Positions 1 to 7,028 of a stretch of 14,988 bases of DNA are shown in pieces (within the stretch, counting starts at the first letter, position 1; every line of letters begins with the position of its first letter). Under the pieces are notes generated by a model. It was not told the origin of the DNA. It did not search any database and worked only from the letters and a program-made list of their open reading frames with translations. Source of the stretch: Candidatus Hydrogenedentota bacterium. Lineage in GTDB: Bacteria > Hydrogenedentota > Hydrogenedentia > Hydrogenedentales > SLHB01. The stretch lies in assembly GCA_007136375.1 (NCBI GenBank), contig SLHB01000185.1, positions 1 through 14,988 of the forward strand, in the 5' to 3' direction. The position numbers and the translations under genes are program-made.

Positions 1-56
1 AGCCCGGGGACCTGTACGGCAGCGCGGCCGCGTCCGTCAACCGGACAGCGCAACGA

Positions 57-1229
57 ATGCAATCCATGAGCCCGGAGTGGCCGCAATCGAACGGCCCGCG
101 GGAAGAGCCGGACCACGAGCCCTCCGAGACCTTCGACACGCTCGCCGGCATGCTTGACAGTCCGTCCACGGAAGCCCGGGTCCGGGCGCTGGAAGGCCTC
201 GCCGAGGAGCAAGGACCGGACGCCGTGGCCTATCTTGTCCAGGCGCTGGCCGATCCCGAGCGGGCCGTCCGTGAGGCCGCGCTCGCCATGTTGGAGAACC
301 AGGATCCCGCCGCGGTCAGCGCGAATATCATTCAGTCCTATATGTACGGATCGCCCGATGTGCACGCCGCGATGACCAGCGCGTTGCCCGGTCTGCGCCA
401 GGTCGTCGAAGACGACGTCGTCCAGCGGCTACGGACCTATGAGATGAGCCACGGGGAGCGTTTGATCCTCGTGCACATGCTGGGGGCGATGAAAAGCAGC
501 CGGGCGACCGAGACTTTGGCGGAGTACGTGTGGGACCCCCGCTACCCTCAGCTAGCCGTGCAGGCGGCCCAGGCGCTCCTGCAAGCGGAGGACCCCGCCG
601 CGGCCAGGCACTTCCCCGGCTTCGTGCAGCACGCCAACCCCACCATCCGCTGGATTGGCCTGCAAGGCCTAGCCCAACACGGCGGCGAGGAGGCCGTGCG
701 CACCCTGCAACAGGTGGCCGCGGGACCGCACGAACCCGACACGCGCATCCGGGAGGCGGCCGTGGAGCTTCTCGCCCAGACGGGCGATCTCGACGCCATA
801 CCCGCCATGATCCAGATCATGCAGCAGCGGCCGGCCCTGCGCCGGACGACGGCCGCCGCGCTCCGCTACTTGACCGGCCAACCCTTCGGCATGGACCCCA
901 CCGCATGGGTGCAGTGGTACCGGGAGCACATAGGCCACTGGCAACAGCAACAGGGGCCCTACGCCCAGCAGGGGCCAGGCCAGCAGGGCGTACAAGGTCC
1001 GCCGCCGGATCAACAGTTCGACCAGTGGGGCACGCCCATTCCCCAGGGCCAGCAACAGCAGCAGTTTGATCAGTGGGGCGCGCCCATTCCGCCGGGACAG
1101 CAACAGCAACAACACCAGCAGGGCCAACAGCCCCAATTCGGCGGCGGATCCCAGCCCCGCATGCCCACGCCGCGCTTCGCGCCGCCCAGCCAGCCAGGCA
1201 GCGTGGGCGGCCCTCAGACGGGCCGCTAG
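57..1229 (+). CDS. HEAT-repeat protein with Gln-rich C-terminal tail (possibly 5' partial)
   Basis: The protein has 390 residues from the ATG at 57. Residues about 25-275 are helical repeats of the HEAT / PBS-lyase type, for example the stretches around 34-84, 160-215 and 215-275 with the usual Ala-Leu-rich helix pairs and Asp-Pro turns. Such repeats normally form a protein-binding scaffold. A Trp-rich segment follows (DPTAWVQWYREH, 280-291), then a Gln/Pro/Gly-rich low-complexity tail (295-390) that contains two copies of a 16-residue unit. No signal peptide or membrane segment is seen. The reading frame stays open to the window edge with high third-position GC and no start codon before 57, so the gene may begin upstream. 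If it starts inside the window, ATG 66 is an alternative, because it overlaps a stop in another frame as ATGA. No strong ribosome binding site precedes either ATG. It is the only plus-strand gene and converges on the ATPase at 1245. Function and partner are unknown. Confidence 0.8.
   Translation: MQSMSPEWPQSNGPREEPDHEPSETFDTLAGMLDSPSTEARVRALEGLAEEQGPDAVAYLVQALADPERAVREAALAMLENQDPAAVSANIIQSYMYGSPDVHAAMTSALPGLRQVVEDDVVQRLRTYEMSHGERLILVHMLGAMKSSRATETLAEYVWDPRYPQLAVQAAQALLQAEDPAAARHFPGFVQHANPTIRWIGLQGLAQHGGEEAVRTLQQVAAGPHEPDTRIREAAVELLAQTGDLDAIPAMIQIMQQRPALRRTTAAALRYLTGQPFGMDPTAWVQWYREHIGHWQQQQGPYAQQGPGQQGVQGPPPDQQFDQWGTPIPQGQQQQQFDQWGAPIPPGQQQQQHQQGQQPQFGGGSQPRMPTPRFAPPSQPGSVGGPQTGR
1014..1109 (+). 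repeat. Tandem 48-bp coding repeat in the Gln-rich tail
   Basis: Two adjacent 16-codon units (1014-1061 and 1062-1109) encode QFDQWGTPIPQGQQQQ and QFDQWGAPIPPGQQQQ. The DNA copies differ mainly at synonymous positions (ttcgac against tttgat), so the protein unit looks conserved rather than freshly copied. A further Gln-rich remnant follows. Confidence 0.85.
1207..1226. terminator. GC hairpin at the 3' end of the HEAT gene
   Basis: GCGGCCC (1207-1213) and GGGCCGC (1220-1226) form a perfect 7-bp stem around the 6-nt loop TCAGAC. It ends just before the TAG stop of the plus-strand gene. No T-run follows on either strand, so intrinsic termination is an inference from position and stability. Confidence 0.5.
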
Positions 1230-1237
1230 ATCGAGAT

Positions 1238-1255
1238 GGGGCGTCTATTCGCCCC
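1238..1255. terminator. GC hairpin at the 3' end of the minus-strand ATPase gene
   Basis: GGGGCG (1238-1243) and CGCCCC (1250-1255) form a perfect 6-bp stem with the loop TCTATT. The loop contains the TAG stop of the minus-strand ATPase (1245-1247). With the hairpin at 1207-1226 it forms a tandem pair at the convergent junction, which is only 15 bp wide. No T-run is present. Confidence 0.5.
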
Positions 1256-2684
1256 GGAAGGTCTGCCGATAGGTCTGGATTTCGGTCTCCATGTCGGCGC
1301 TGACCTTATGGAAAGCATGGACCGGGATGGTGGGCCGGGCCTCTTGTGGCGCGTCTTCCGCCAATAGGGACTCGCAGGCCTCCCGCAGCGCCCGGTGCAC
1401 AAACTTGGCGGCGAAACGAGGAATGGCCATGCGGCCAAGCTGCTGCACAAGCTGCTCCCGGGAGATGGACGGGTCGAAGAGGGAGCGTAGCTCGAAGCTC
1501 CGCGCCTCCGCCTGGGGCGCGAGGCACACAGCGGCGCGCTCCGACAGCATTTCGTACAAGTGCTCGCCCGACCACGTCAGCGGGTTGATGAGATTCGTCT
1601 TGTCCGGACGCATAACTTCCCAGAGCGAATCGTCCTTGCGGATCGCGTTATACAACTGCGCGGGCAACAGCATTTTGTACTGGACGCCCGACGTCTGCAA
1701 CAGCTTGTTCGTCCAGAGCGGCCAGATGAATTCGGTCATCCGGTCCTCCTTCCCCTGGATCATGCTCGGTTCATCGACCTTGTCGATCACGACGATGACC
1801 CGGGAGTAGCCGGAAGCTCCGGCGATGCGGAGAAAGACCCGGATGAGTTCGTAGCGGGGCTGTTCGCTGTCGGGCTCGGAGGGATCGCGCGGCTCCGGCT
1901 CATTCCGAAGATACTGCTTGGGAATGTGCTGCAAGGCCCAACGGCGCTCCGCTGGCTCCCGCTCTATCGTTTCGATGATGCGATCCAGCAGCTTTGCGAG
2001 GCCGCGCCGCTTGAACATGTGAAACAAGCCTAGCGTAAGGCCAGTGAGTCCCCAATGGGCGAGCCCGTTGAGCCCACGCCGCCAAGGGGAGAACAGCGTC
2101 TTGTAGAGATGCTGGAGCGTCTCCCGGTATTCATGGGACTTCGCGGGAAGGTAGGCCGCCGCAAGATAGAGGATGTCATAGCGGATTTGCGGGTCCCAGG
2201 CCCGGGGCTTCTCCACGCGCGCCACCAGCCCCGGCAACTCCTTGGCCGCTTCCGCCAGGATGGCGTCCATGTGATGGGGCAGATGCCAGTGGTTCCGGAG
2301 CGTGGGCTTCGCGGGAGTCTCGCCCCACCGCCGTTTCCGCCGCAGCCTTTCCGCGGTCTTGCGCCGCCACGCGTCCAAATACGGGTTGAACTCATCGTAA
2401 TTGATGAGCAAGCCCTGATCGTCCGGCCGCCGCGCGTTGTAGGCTTCCACAGCATCGTTCAACGCCAGGCGCATGGCCGTCTTGCCGCTTCCCTTCACGC
2501 CAAACACCACGCTAGTCTGGTTGCCAGCCGGATCGCCGCAAAACTTTGGCCACTGGGGATGACCGAAATGGAATCCCCGCTCCTCCAAGAGCCGCTCCAA
2601 CACCCGGTCGCCCTGAGCCTCTTCCGCCGTGGCGAAGGGGTTGTGTTCCAGGCCGTGGCGCCGCAAGAAATCTTCTATCCGCAT
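1245..2684 (-). CDS. P-loop NTPase (KAP/STAND-like), large, unknown role
   Basis: The protein has 479 residues. The ATG at 2684 is chosen because GGAGG lies about 12 nt upstream and the protein then begins MRIEDFLRRHGLEHNPF, a natural lead-in for this kind of ATPase; the frame extends to a GTG at 2732 without support. Walker A is GVKGSGKT (62-69). Walker B is VIVVIDKVDE (296-305), a run of hydrophobics ending in Asp-x-x-Asp-Glu. About 225 residues separate the two motifs, much more than usual, including a Trp/Leu/Gly-rich stretch (200-228) that could be a membrane-associated or amphipathic helix. Large insertions between the Walker motifs are known in KAP-type NTPases. No nuclease, helicase or DNA-binding domain is recognised at the C-terminus. 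The gene sits 75 bp after the ModC-like ATPase on the same strand and is probably cotranscribed. Its role is unknown; regulation, assembly or defence are all open. Confidence 0.78.
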   Translation of the reverse strand: MRIEDFLRRHGLEHNPFATAEEAQGDRVLERLLEERGFHFGHPQWPKFCGDPAGNQTSVVFGVKGSGKTAMRLALNDAVEAYNARRPDDQGLLINYDEFNPYLDAWRRKTAERLRRKRRWGETPAKPTLRNHWHLPHHMDAILAEAAKELPGLVARVEKPRAWDPQIRYDILYLAAAYLPAKSHEYRETLQHLYKTLFSPWRRGLNGLAHWGLTGLTLGLFHMFKRRGLAKLLDRIIETIEREPAERRWALQHIPKQYLRNEPEPRDPSEPDSEQPRYELIRVFLRIAGASGYSRVIVVIDKVDEPSMIQGKEDRMTEFIWPLWTNKLLQTSGVQYKMLLPAQLYNAIRKDDSLWEVMRPDKTNLINPLTWSGEHLYEMLSERAAVCLAPQAEARSFELRSLFDPSISREQLVQQLGRMAIPRFAAKFVHRALREACESLLAEDAPQEARPTIPVHAFHKVSADMETEIQTYRQTFRGE

Positions 2685-2759
2685 GAGTCCCCGTGTCCTC
2701 CTTCCTGCCCATTCTGAATGCGCCGCCGCCACTTGAGCAGGGGCGCCAGTCTCGCGCGG

Positions 2760-3440
2760 TTACGCGTCGTCCTCTTCCCGGGCAAGCTGTCCCCGGGCGG
2801 TTTCACCCTCCAGGAAGCGGCCGCCGCGCATGATGATAAGGGATTGCGCCAGCGCGCGGGCTTCGCGCCGGTTGTGGGTAATGTGCAGCACAGTGACGCC
2901 GGTGTCTTCGTGAACATGACGGAGCAGATCCAACATGCCGCCGTGGGTCTCCTCGTCCAGGGCGGACAGGGGTTCATCGAGGCATAGGATGTCGGGATGC
3001 GCGGCCAGGGCCCGGCCAATGGCGACCCGCTGGCGTTCGCCGCCCGACAGGCCATGGGGCCGCCGGTGCAACAGGTGGCCGATGCCCAGCCACTCGGCCA
3101 ACTCGCGGGCGCGCGCCGCGATCTCCCCCTTGGGCCGGTGCCGGACGCGAAGGGCGAAGCCGAGCTGTTGCTCTACCGTCATCGTGGTGAACAGGGCCCC
3201 GTCCTGGGGCACGAGTCCGACATTGCGGCGGCCCGGCGGCATGTCCGTCACGTCCCGCCCCATGAGGTGGATCCGGCCGCTCTCAATGGGCCTCAGCCCG
3301 CACGCCGCTTCGAGTATCGTCGTCTTCCCACAGCCCGTGCGCCCCATCAGGACGGCGTAGGCGCCTGTAGGGATATGGAGGTTGATGTTTTCGAGGGCAA
3401 AGCCATCGAGGCGTATGGTGATGTTGTCGAAATGTATCAT
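2760..3440 (-). CDS. ModC/TupC-like ABC transporter ATP-binding protein
   Basis: The protein has 226 residues and is a complete ABC nucleotide-binding domain: Walker A GRTGCGKT (33-40), Q-loop VPQD (77-80), signature LSGGERQRVAIGRAL (131-145), Walker B ILCLDEP (151-157), D-loop SALD and H-loop ITHN (187-190). It would power uptake through the permease at 3477-4373. Classical ModC has an extra C-terminal TOBE domain, giving about 350 residues. This protein stops soon after the NBD, which fits the short tungstate- or sulfate-type ATPases better and means there is no built-in oxyanion-sensing domain. The ATG at 3440 has GGGA close upstream. It lies 36 bp behind the permease gene. Substrate choice between molybdate, tungstate and another oxyanion cannot be made from the sequence. 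Confidence 0.88.
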   Translation of the reverse strand: MIHFDNITIRLDGFALENINLHIPTGAYAVLMGRTGCGKTTILEAACGLRPIESGRIHLMGRDVTDMPPGRRNVGLVPQDGALFTTMTVEQQLGFALRVRHRPKGEIAARARELAEWLGIGHLLHRRPHGLSGGERQRVAIGRALAAHPDILCLDEPLSALDEETHGGMLDLLRHVHEDTGVTVLHITHNRREARALAQSLIIMRGGRFLEGETARGQLAREEDDA

Positions 3441-3476
3441 GGATTCCCAATGTTCAGGCGCGGCCGCCGTCTCCGC

Positions 3477-4373
3477 CTAGAACATGCGGCCGTGTCCCGC
3501 TAGACGCATGAGGATCAGCACAATCAGCGAGAGGGCGAGCATGACCGCGGCGACCGCGGCCGCCATGCCTAGGTTGCCGACTTGCAGTTCCAGGAATATG
3601 GTCGTCGGCATCACCTCGGTGCGCATGCGGGTCGTGCCGGCGAAGACGAGGACCGGCCCGAACTCGCCCATGGCCCGGGCCCACGCGATAGTGGCGGCGG
3701 GGATCATGCCGCGCCGCGCTTCCGGCAAGACCACCATCCAGAAGGCCTGCGCCCGCGTGCAGCCGAGGGTCACCGCCACTTGCTCCTGGCGCGGATTGAT
3801 CTCGGCGAAGGCGGCCATCATCGTGCGGACGGCGAAGGCGCAGGCCACCATGAACTGGGCCAAAATGACGCCGGGAATCGCGTAGGTGAACGTCACATAT
3901 TGTTGCACGAAAGCCCCGGGCGGCGTCTGGAAGAGCATGAGCAAGCCAAGGCCGATGACCAGGGGCGGAAGCACGATGGGGATGTCCAGCATCGCGTCCA
4001 CGATCCGCTTGCCCGGGAATTCGACCCGCGTCATCAAGTACGCCGTGGGCACGGCGATCCACACGGACAAAATCGTAGTGATCGAACAGGAGACCAGGGA
4101 CAGCACCACCGCATAGCGATAGCCGGGGTTCGTGAAGACTTCGCCGACCAGGGGAAGCTGGACGTAGAACACCTTGGCCAGCACGATGCCCGCGATGAGC
4201 ACTATATAAACGCTGGCCACCACGCCCAATGCGGCAAGGAACGGGATGTCGGCGCGGTTCACGGGCAAGATATGCCCCGCGCCGGGCCGTCCTCTCGCTC
4301 CCGCGTTCCGCTGCGTGTCCTCTGAAGATGGCGGATTGTCCGGCGGTTCGGGCCGGGATCCGTCTGGGCCCAT
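3477..4373 (-). CDS. ModB/TupB-like ABC transporter permease
   Basis: The protein has 298 residues and about six hydrophobic segments (near 44-68, 86-110, 125-148, 159-184, 228-248 and 269-291). The cytoplasmic coupling motif of importer permeases is clear: an EAA-type loop around 190-245 with FAEINPRQEQVAVTLGCT and then LPEARRGMIPA, followed by WARAMGEFGPVLVFAG, close to the ModB/CysT/TupB pattern. The ATG at 4373 overlaps the TAA stop of the binding-protein gene as TAATG, with AAGGGG upstream, so translation is probably coupled. This start gives a soluble Pro/Gly-rich N-terminal extension of about 40 residues that most family members lack; a GTG at 4262 just before the first membrane segment is an alternative. 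It forms the importer channel with the ATPase at 2760-3440. Confidence 0.88.
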   Translation of the reverse strand: MGPDGSRPEPPDNPPSSEDTQRNAGARGRPGAGHILPVNRADIPFLAALGVVASVYIVLIAGIVLAKVFYVQLPLVGEVFTNPGYRYAVVLSLVSCSITTILSVWIAVPTAYLMTRVEFPGKRIVDAMLDIPIVLPPLVIGLGLLMLFQTPPGAFVQQYVTFTYAIPGVILAQFMVACAFAVRTMMAAFAEINPRQEQVAVTLGCTRAQAFWMVVLPEARRGMIPAATIAWARAMGEFGPVLVFAGTTRMRTEVMPTTIFLELQVGNLGMAAAVAAVMLALSLIVLILMRLAGHGRMF

Positions 4374-5959
4374 TAAGTGGCCCCTTCGCCGCTGGAGGCC
4401 CCTGGCCGCGCGCCCGCGGGGGCGACGACATCGAACTCTTCAACGGAACGCCCCATGGTCCAACCAAAGCCCAACTCCTCGTAGATTTCCTCGGACTGGC
4501 CGATAAAATCGTAGAGACGGTACATCAATTGTTTGTGGTTGGACGTGTAAGCGACCGTAAAGGGCTGGGCGGCCTGCGCGTATTCCGAGTCGATATGCAC
4601 GACATGGAGGCTGTCCCGTTCGGGCAAGGTGTCGGAATAGTACGCGAGAGAGGCGTCGGCGGCGCCGCTGACGACGGGCGGCACCATCATGCCAGAGGAA
4701 GGTTGGCGCTCGATGATATTGGGCTCGATGTCCGCGAGCAGTCCTTTCGCCTCGAACAAGCGTTCCGTCAGCCCGCCAATGGTGCAATGAGTGGGATGGC
4801 CAACGACGATGCGGACGCCTGGCTGGGTCAGGTCCTCCAGGCTCTGAATATTGTGAGGGTTGTCCTTGGATGTGACGATGACAATAGGCGTGCTGGACAC
4901 CATGGAGCCCTGTTCGAACCAATCGCGCACGGGATCCAGGTAGTACACGTCGCACAGGAGATAGCCGTCGGGAAAGCCGAAATCAGGATTCTGGTCACGG
5001 ATTGTTTCCAATTGCGCGTTGAGAGCGCCACAGCCTTGAAACACCGTGTTGATCCGCACGCCTTCGCGCTGCTGAAAGGCTTCCAAAATGGGCTCCATGG
5101 CCCGGCGGTTTACGCCGCCGCTGAAGAAGTTGACCTCGGGCGTGTCCGCCCAACGGTCGCCCTCCACCACACTGAAGTGGTGCTCCTCGAAGTGGGCCAA
5201 GCCTCGGTCCGGCGCGCCCAGGAATCGCGCAAAGTGGAGGGCCGCGGTGGGTTGCTCCGAGTTGGCGGTAATCCCCACGGTGACCCGCTGCGTTTCCTCG
5301 TCCAAGGCGGGATCCGTCACATAGGCCACCTCGAACTGCTCCGCGGTGATGTCCCAAATGATGGCCGCGTCGACGGCGCCGATCTTCACGTCGTTGGCCA
5401 AATCGTTGACGGTCGGCTTGGTCACCGTGATCTTCTCTTCGAAGGCCTCCCAATGGCCAATGCGCTCCAAGGCCGACTTTGCCGCCACGCCCACGGCGGC
5501 GCTGTCCGGAACGGCGATGGCCACGCGGTAGTCGCCATTCACGAGGTCATCCAGGCCGTTGATGGCGCCCTCCATCCCTTCCGCGAGGGCAATGACAGGT
5601 TTCATCGTGGCGAGGGGAATGGACTCATGGACAACGCCCTGTTCGCGGGCCCGTTCGATGTAGGATTCGTCCCCGGCCAAGTACAAATCGCCGTCATTCG
5701 CAACCTGGAGTTGGCTCAACAGCGTGCCGGATCCGCCGTACTGCACATCGATTAGAACGGGCCGGCCGTGGGTTTCTTCGTAGTAGCGCTCATAGTCGGC
5801 GATGGCCGCTTCGACGGGCCGTTGGATGCCCGCCGCGCAGTAGAAGATCAGACGCTCCGCATACTGTCCGCGGTCGCTCATCCGGCTCAATCCGGCCAAC
5901 GCCGCCAGCAGCAGCGCCAAGGCCACCACCATCGCGCCAATCATTACCTTCGCGTTCAT
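4373..5959 (-). CDS. Tandem two-domain ModA-like substrate-binding protein
   Basis: The protein has 528 residues, about twice the length of ModA. An N-terminal hydrophobic segment (5-24) without a clear lipobox serves as signal or membrane anchor. Two periplasmic-binding-protein domains follow. Domain 1 (about 36-270) opens with LIFYCAAGIQRPVEAAI, then YGGSGTLLSQL (74-84) and GDLYLAGDESYI. Domain 2 (about 274-505) opens with VNFFSGGVNRRAMEPILEAF, then FQGCGALNAQL (307-317) and LLCDVYYLD. The GGSG segment corresponds to the loop that supplies a ligand Ser in ModA. In domain 2 that Ser is replaced by Cys310, and Cys336 and Cys392 are also present, so the two lobes may bind different ligands or different states. 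A short hydrophilic Pro/Gly/Ser tail ends the protein. It is coupled to the permease at 3477-4373 and likely delivers oxyanion to it. The ATG at 5959 has GGGAG about 11 nt upstream. Confidence 0.85.
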   Translation of the reverse strand: MNAKVMIGAMVVALALLLAALAGLSRMSDRGQYAERLIFYCAAGIQRPVEAAIADYERYYEETHGRPVLIDVQYGGSGTLLSQLQVANDGDLYLAGDESYIERAREQGVVHESIPLATMKPVIALAEGMEGAINGLDDLVNGDYRVAIAVPDSAAVGVAAKSALERIGHWEAFEEKITVTKPTVNDLANDVKIGAVDAAIIWDITAEQFEVAYVTDPALDEETQRVTVGITANSEQPTAALHFARFLGAPDRGLAHFEEHHFSVVEGDRWADTPEVNFFSGGVNRRAMEPILEAFQQREGVRINTVFQGCGALNAQLETIRDQNPDFGFPDGYLLCDVYYLDPVRDWFEQGSMVSSTPIVIVTSKDNPHNIQSLEDLTQPGVRIVVGHPTHCTIGGLTERLFEAKGLLADIEPNIIERQPSSGMMVPPVVSGAADASLAYYSDTLPERDSLHVVHIDSEYAQAAQPFTVAYTSNHKQLMYRLYDFIGQSEEIYEELGFGWTMGRSVEEFDVVAPAGARPGASSGEGAT

Positions 5960-6000
5960 ATGCCTGTCACTCCCGGTTGGAGCTCCGCGCGTTCACCCGC

Positions 6001-6747
6001 TTAGACGCCCCCGCACACCGCGCAGTCTGGCCGGCGCTGCAACGGAATTTTCTGCATGTTCATGGTGCGGAGATCGTAGTACAGCATCTGACCGGCCAAG
6101 GAAGGGCCGATGCCGGATAAGATCTTGATCCCCTCCATCACCCCAATGCAGCCCGCCGTGGCCGAAACCGCGCCAAACACCGGAAATTGGCGCTTCCACG
6201 CGGGGGGCATCTCCGGATAGATGCAACTGAGGCACGGGGTTTGGCCGGGGATTATCACAGTCACCTGGCCTTCCATATCAAACATGGCGCACTCGACTAG
6301 GGGCTTGCCCTGCCGGACGCACTCCTGGTTCATCAAGAAGCGTTCGTTGAAAAGAGGCGCGCAGTCGAAGACGATGTCCACTTGCTCGACGAGCTGTTCG
6401 ACGTTCTCTTCCGTCACGTTTTCAGGCACGCCAGTCACTTCACACCGAGGGTTCAGTTCGCCAAGGCGCCGGGTGATCGATTCAATCCGCGGTTTACCGA
6501 TCCAATCATGGGTCATCAGGATCTGGCGGTTAAGGTCGCTGGGCTTGAGGTTGCCGCCATGAGCGATGACCAGCTTGCCGATGCCCGCCGCCGCCAGCTC
6601 TTGCGCCACGGGGCCGCCCAGGCCGCCGCAGCGCGACACTAGGGCCGCCGCGCCCTTGAGCCGACGCTGGCCTTCCTCGCCAAACCCACGGCTCCACATC
6701 TGCCATTCATAGACAGCCCGCTCCTCACTGGTCAATTCCGGGGGCAT
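6001..6747 (-). CDS. Divergent MoeB/ThiF/HesA-family E1-like protein
   Basis: The protein has 248 residues. The family fold is clear, with the Arg-finger motif DLNRQ (71-75), the characteristic EGIKILSGIG helix and two zinc-binding pairs CLSC (172-175) and CAVC (242-245). MoeB/ThiF enzymes adenylate the C-terminal Gly of a sulfur carrier such as MoaD. Several hallmark positions are changed. The nucleotide loop reads SRCGGLGG (38-45) instead of GxGGLG. The acidic DxD before the Arg-finger motif reads HGG (63-65). The Asp of the usual DCxDN motif is Pro in DCAPLFNER (128-136). A Cys occurs in TAGC (197-200). Activity may therefore be altered or depend on a partner. I recall similar variants from tungsten-enzyme loci, but cannot verify that here. 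The ATG at 6747 is preferred over an upstream TTG at 6762, because GGAGGT sits 4 nt ahead of it. The gene starts immediately after the MoaD stop. Confidence 0.85.
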   Translation of the reverse strand: MPPELTSEERAVYEWQMWSRGFGEEGQRRLKGAAALVSRCGGLGGPVAQELAAAGIGKLVIAHGGNLKPSDLNRQILMTHDWIGKPRIESITRRLGELNPRCEVTGVPENVTEENVEQLVEQVDIVFDCAPLFNERFLMNQECVRQGKPLVECAMFDMEGQVTVIIPGQTPCLSCIYPEMPPAWKRQFPVFGAVSATAGCIGVMEGIKILSGIGPSLAGQMLYYDLRTMNMQKIPLQRRPDCAVCGGV

Positions 6748-6748
6748 G

Positions 6749-7024
6749 CTAACCTCCCGCAATCGCCGTCATAAGCGTCAAACGGTCGCCGTCGTTCAAG
6801 GCCGGCAAGGCGTCTTTCTGCACAGGGTTGTCGTTGACCAATATCATCACCGACGGGCGCAAGCTTCCGTCGTCAGCCAACAGCACGCGGGCGAAGTCCT
6901 CTCCATAGGCGTCGCCGAGGCTTCGGATGACGTCCATAACATCGCCGCTTTCAACGTCCCGGGATTCTGACTCGACTCCCGCGAAGTTCCGCAATTGTCC
7001 CAGATAGTTCACGGTAAGCGTCAT
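6749..7024 (-). CDS. MoaD-like sulfur carrier protein
   Basis: The protein has 91 residues, the size of MoaD. It begins with a beta strand (MTLTVNYLGQLRNFAG), contains the central LRPSVMILVNDNP strand, and ends LNDGDRLTLMTAIAGG. The terminal Gly-Gly is the site adenylated by an E1 and then thiocarboxylated, so it can act as a sulfur donor, in MoaD's case to molybdopterin synthase. No MoaE partner is in the window. It lies 4 nt after the ThiS-ThiF fusion, and its stop is 1 nt from the ATG of the next E1, so carrier and two E1-like proteins should be made together. Its last Gly codons double as the ribosome binding site of the next gene. The carrier could serve a Mo or W cofactor, or another sulfur-transfer pathway. 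Confidence 0.88.
   Translation of the reverse strand: MTLTVNYLGQLRNFAGVESESRDVESGDVMDVIRSLGDAYGEDFARVLLADDGSLRPSVMILVNDNPVQKDALPALNDGDRLTLMTAIAGG
6752..6757 (-). promoter_or_regulatory. Ribosome binding site of the E1 gene, inside the MoaD Gly-Gly codons
   Basis: On the minus strand the last two MoaD codons are GGA GGT, followed by TAG, C and ATG. GGAGGT therefore encodes the essential Gly-Gly and is an ideal Shine-Dalgarno sequence 4 nt before the ATG at 6747. This decides the start of the E1 gene. Confidence 0.8.
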
Positions 7025-7028
7025 GATC

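Noticed and set aside
530..1069. Long open frames overlapping the HEAT gene on both strands, and similar frames elsewhere
   Set aside because: They are GC-driven shadows with Arg/Pro/Ala-rich translations and no domains, opposite or offset to well-supported genes.
1245..2684. Anti-phage defence gene, because of the KAP/STAND-like NTPase
   Set aside because: No effector domain, mobile element or other defence gene is nearby, and the gene follows a transport operon. Defence is possible but unsupported.
6748..6762. TTG start at 6762 for the E1-like gene
   Set aside because: It would overlap the carrier gene, and GGAGGT is placed for the ATG at 6747.
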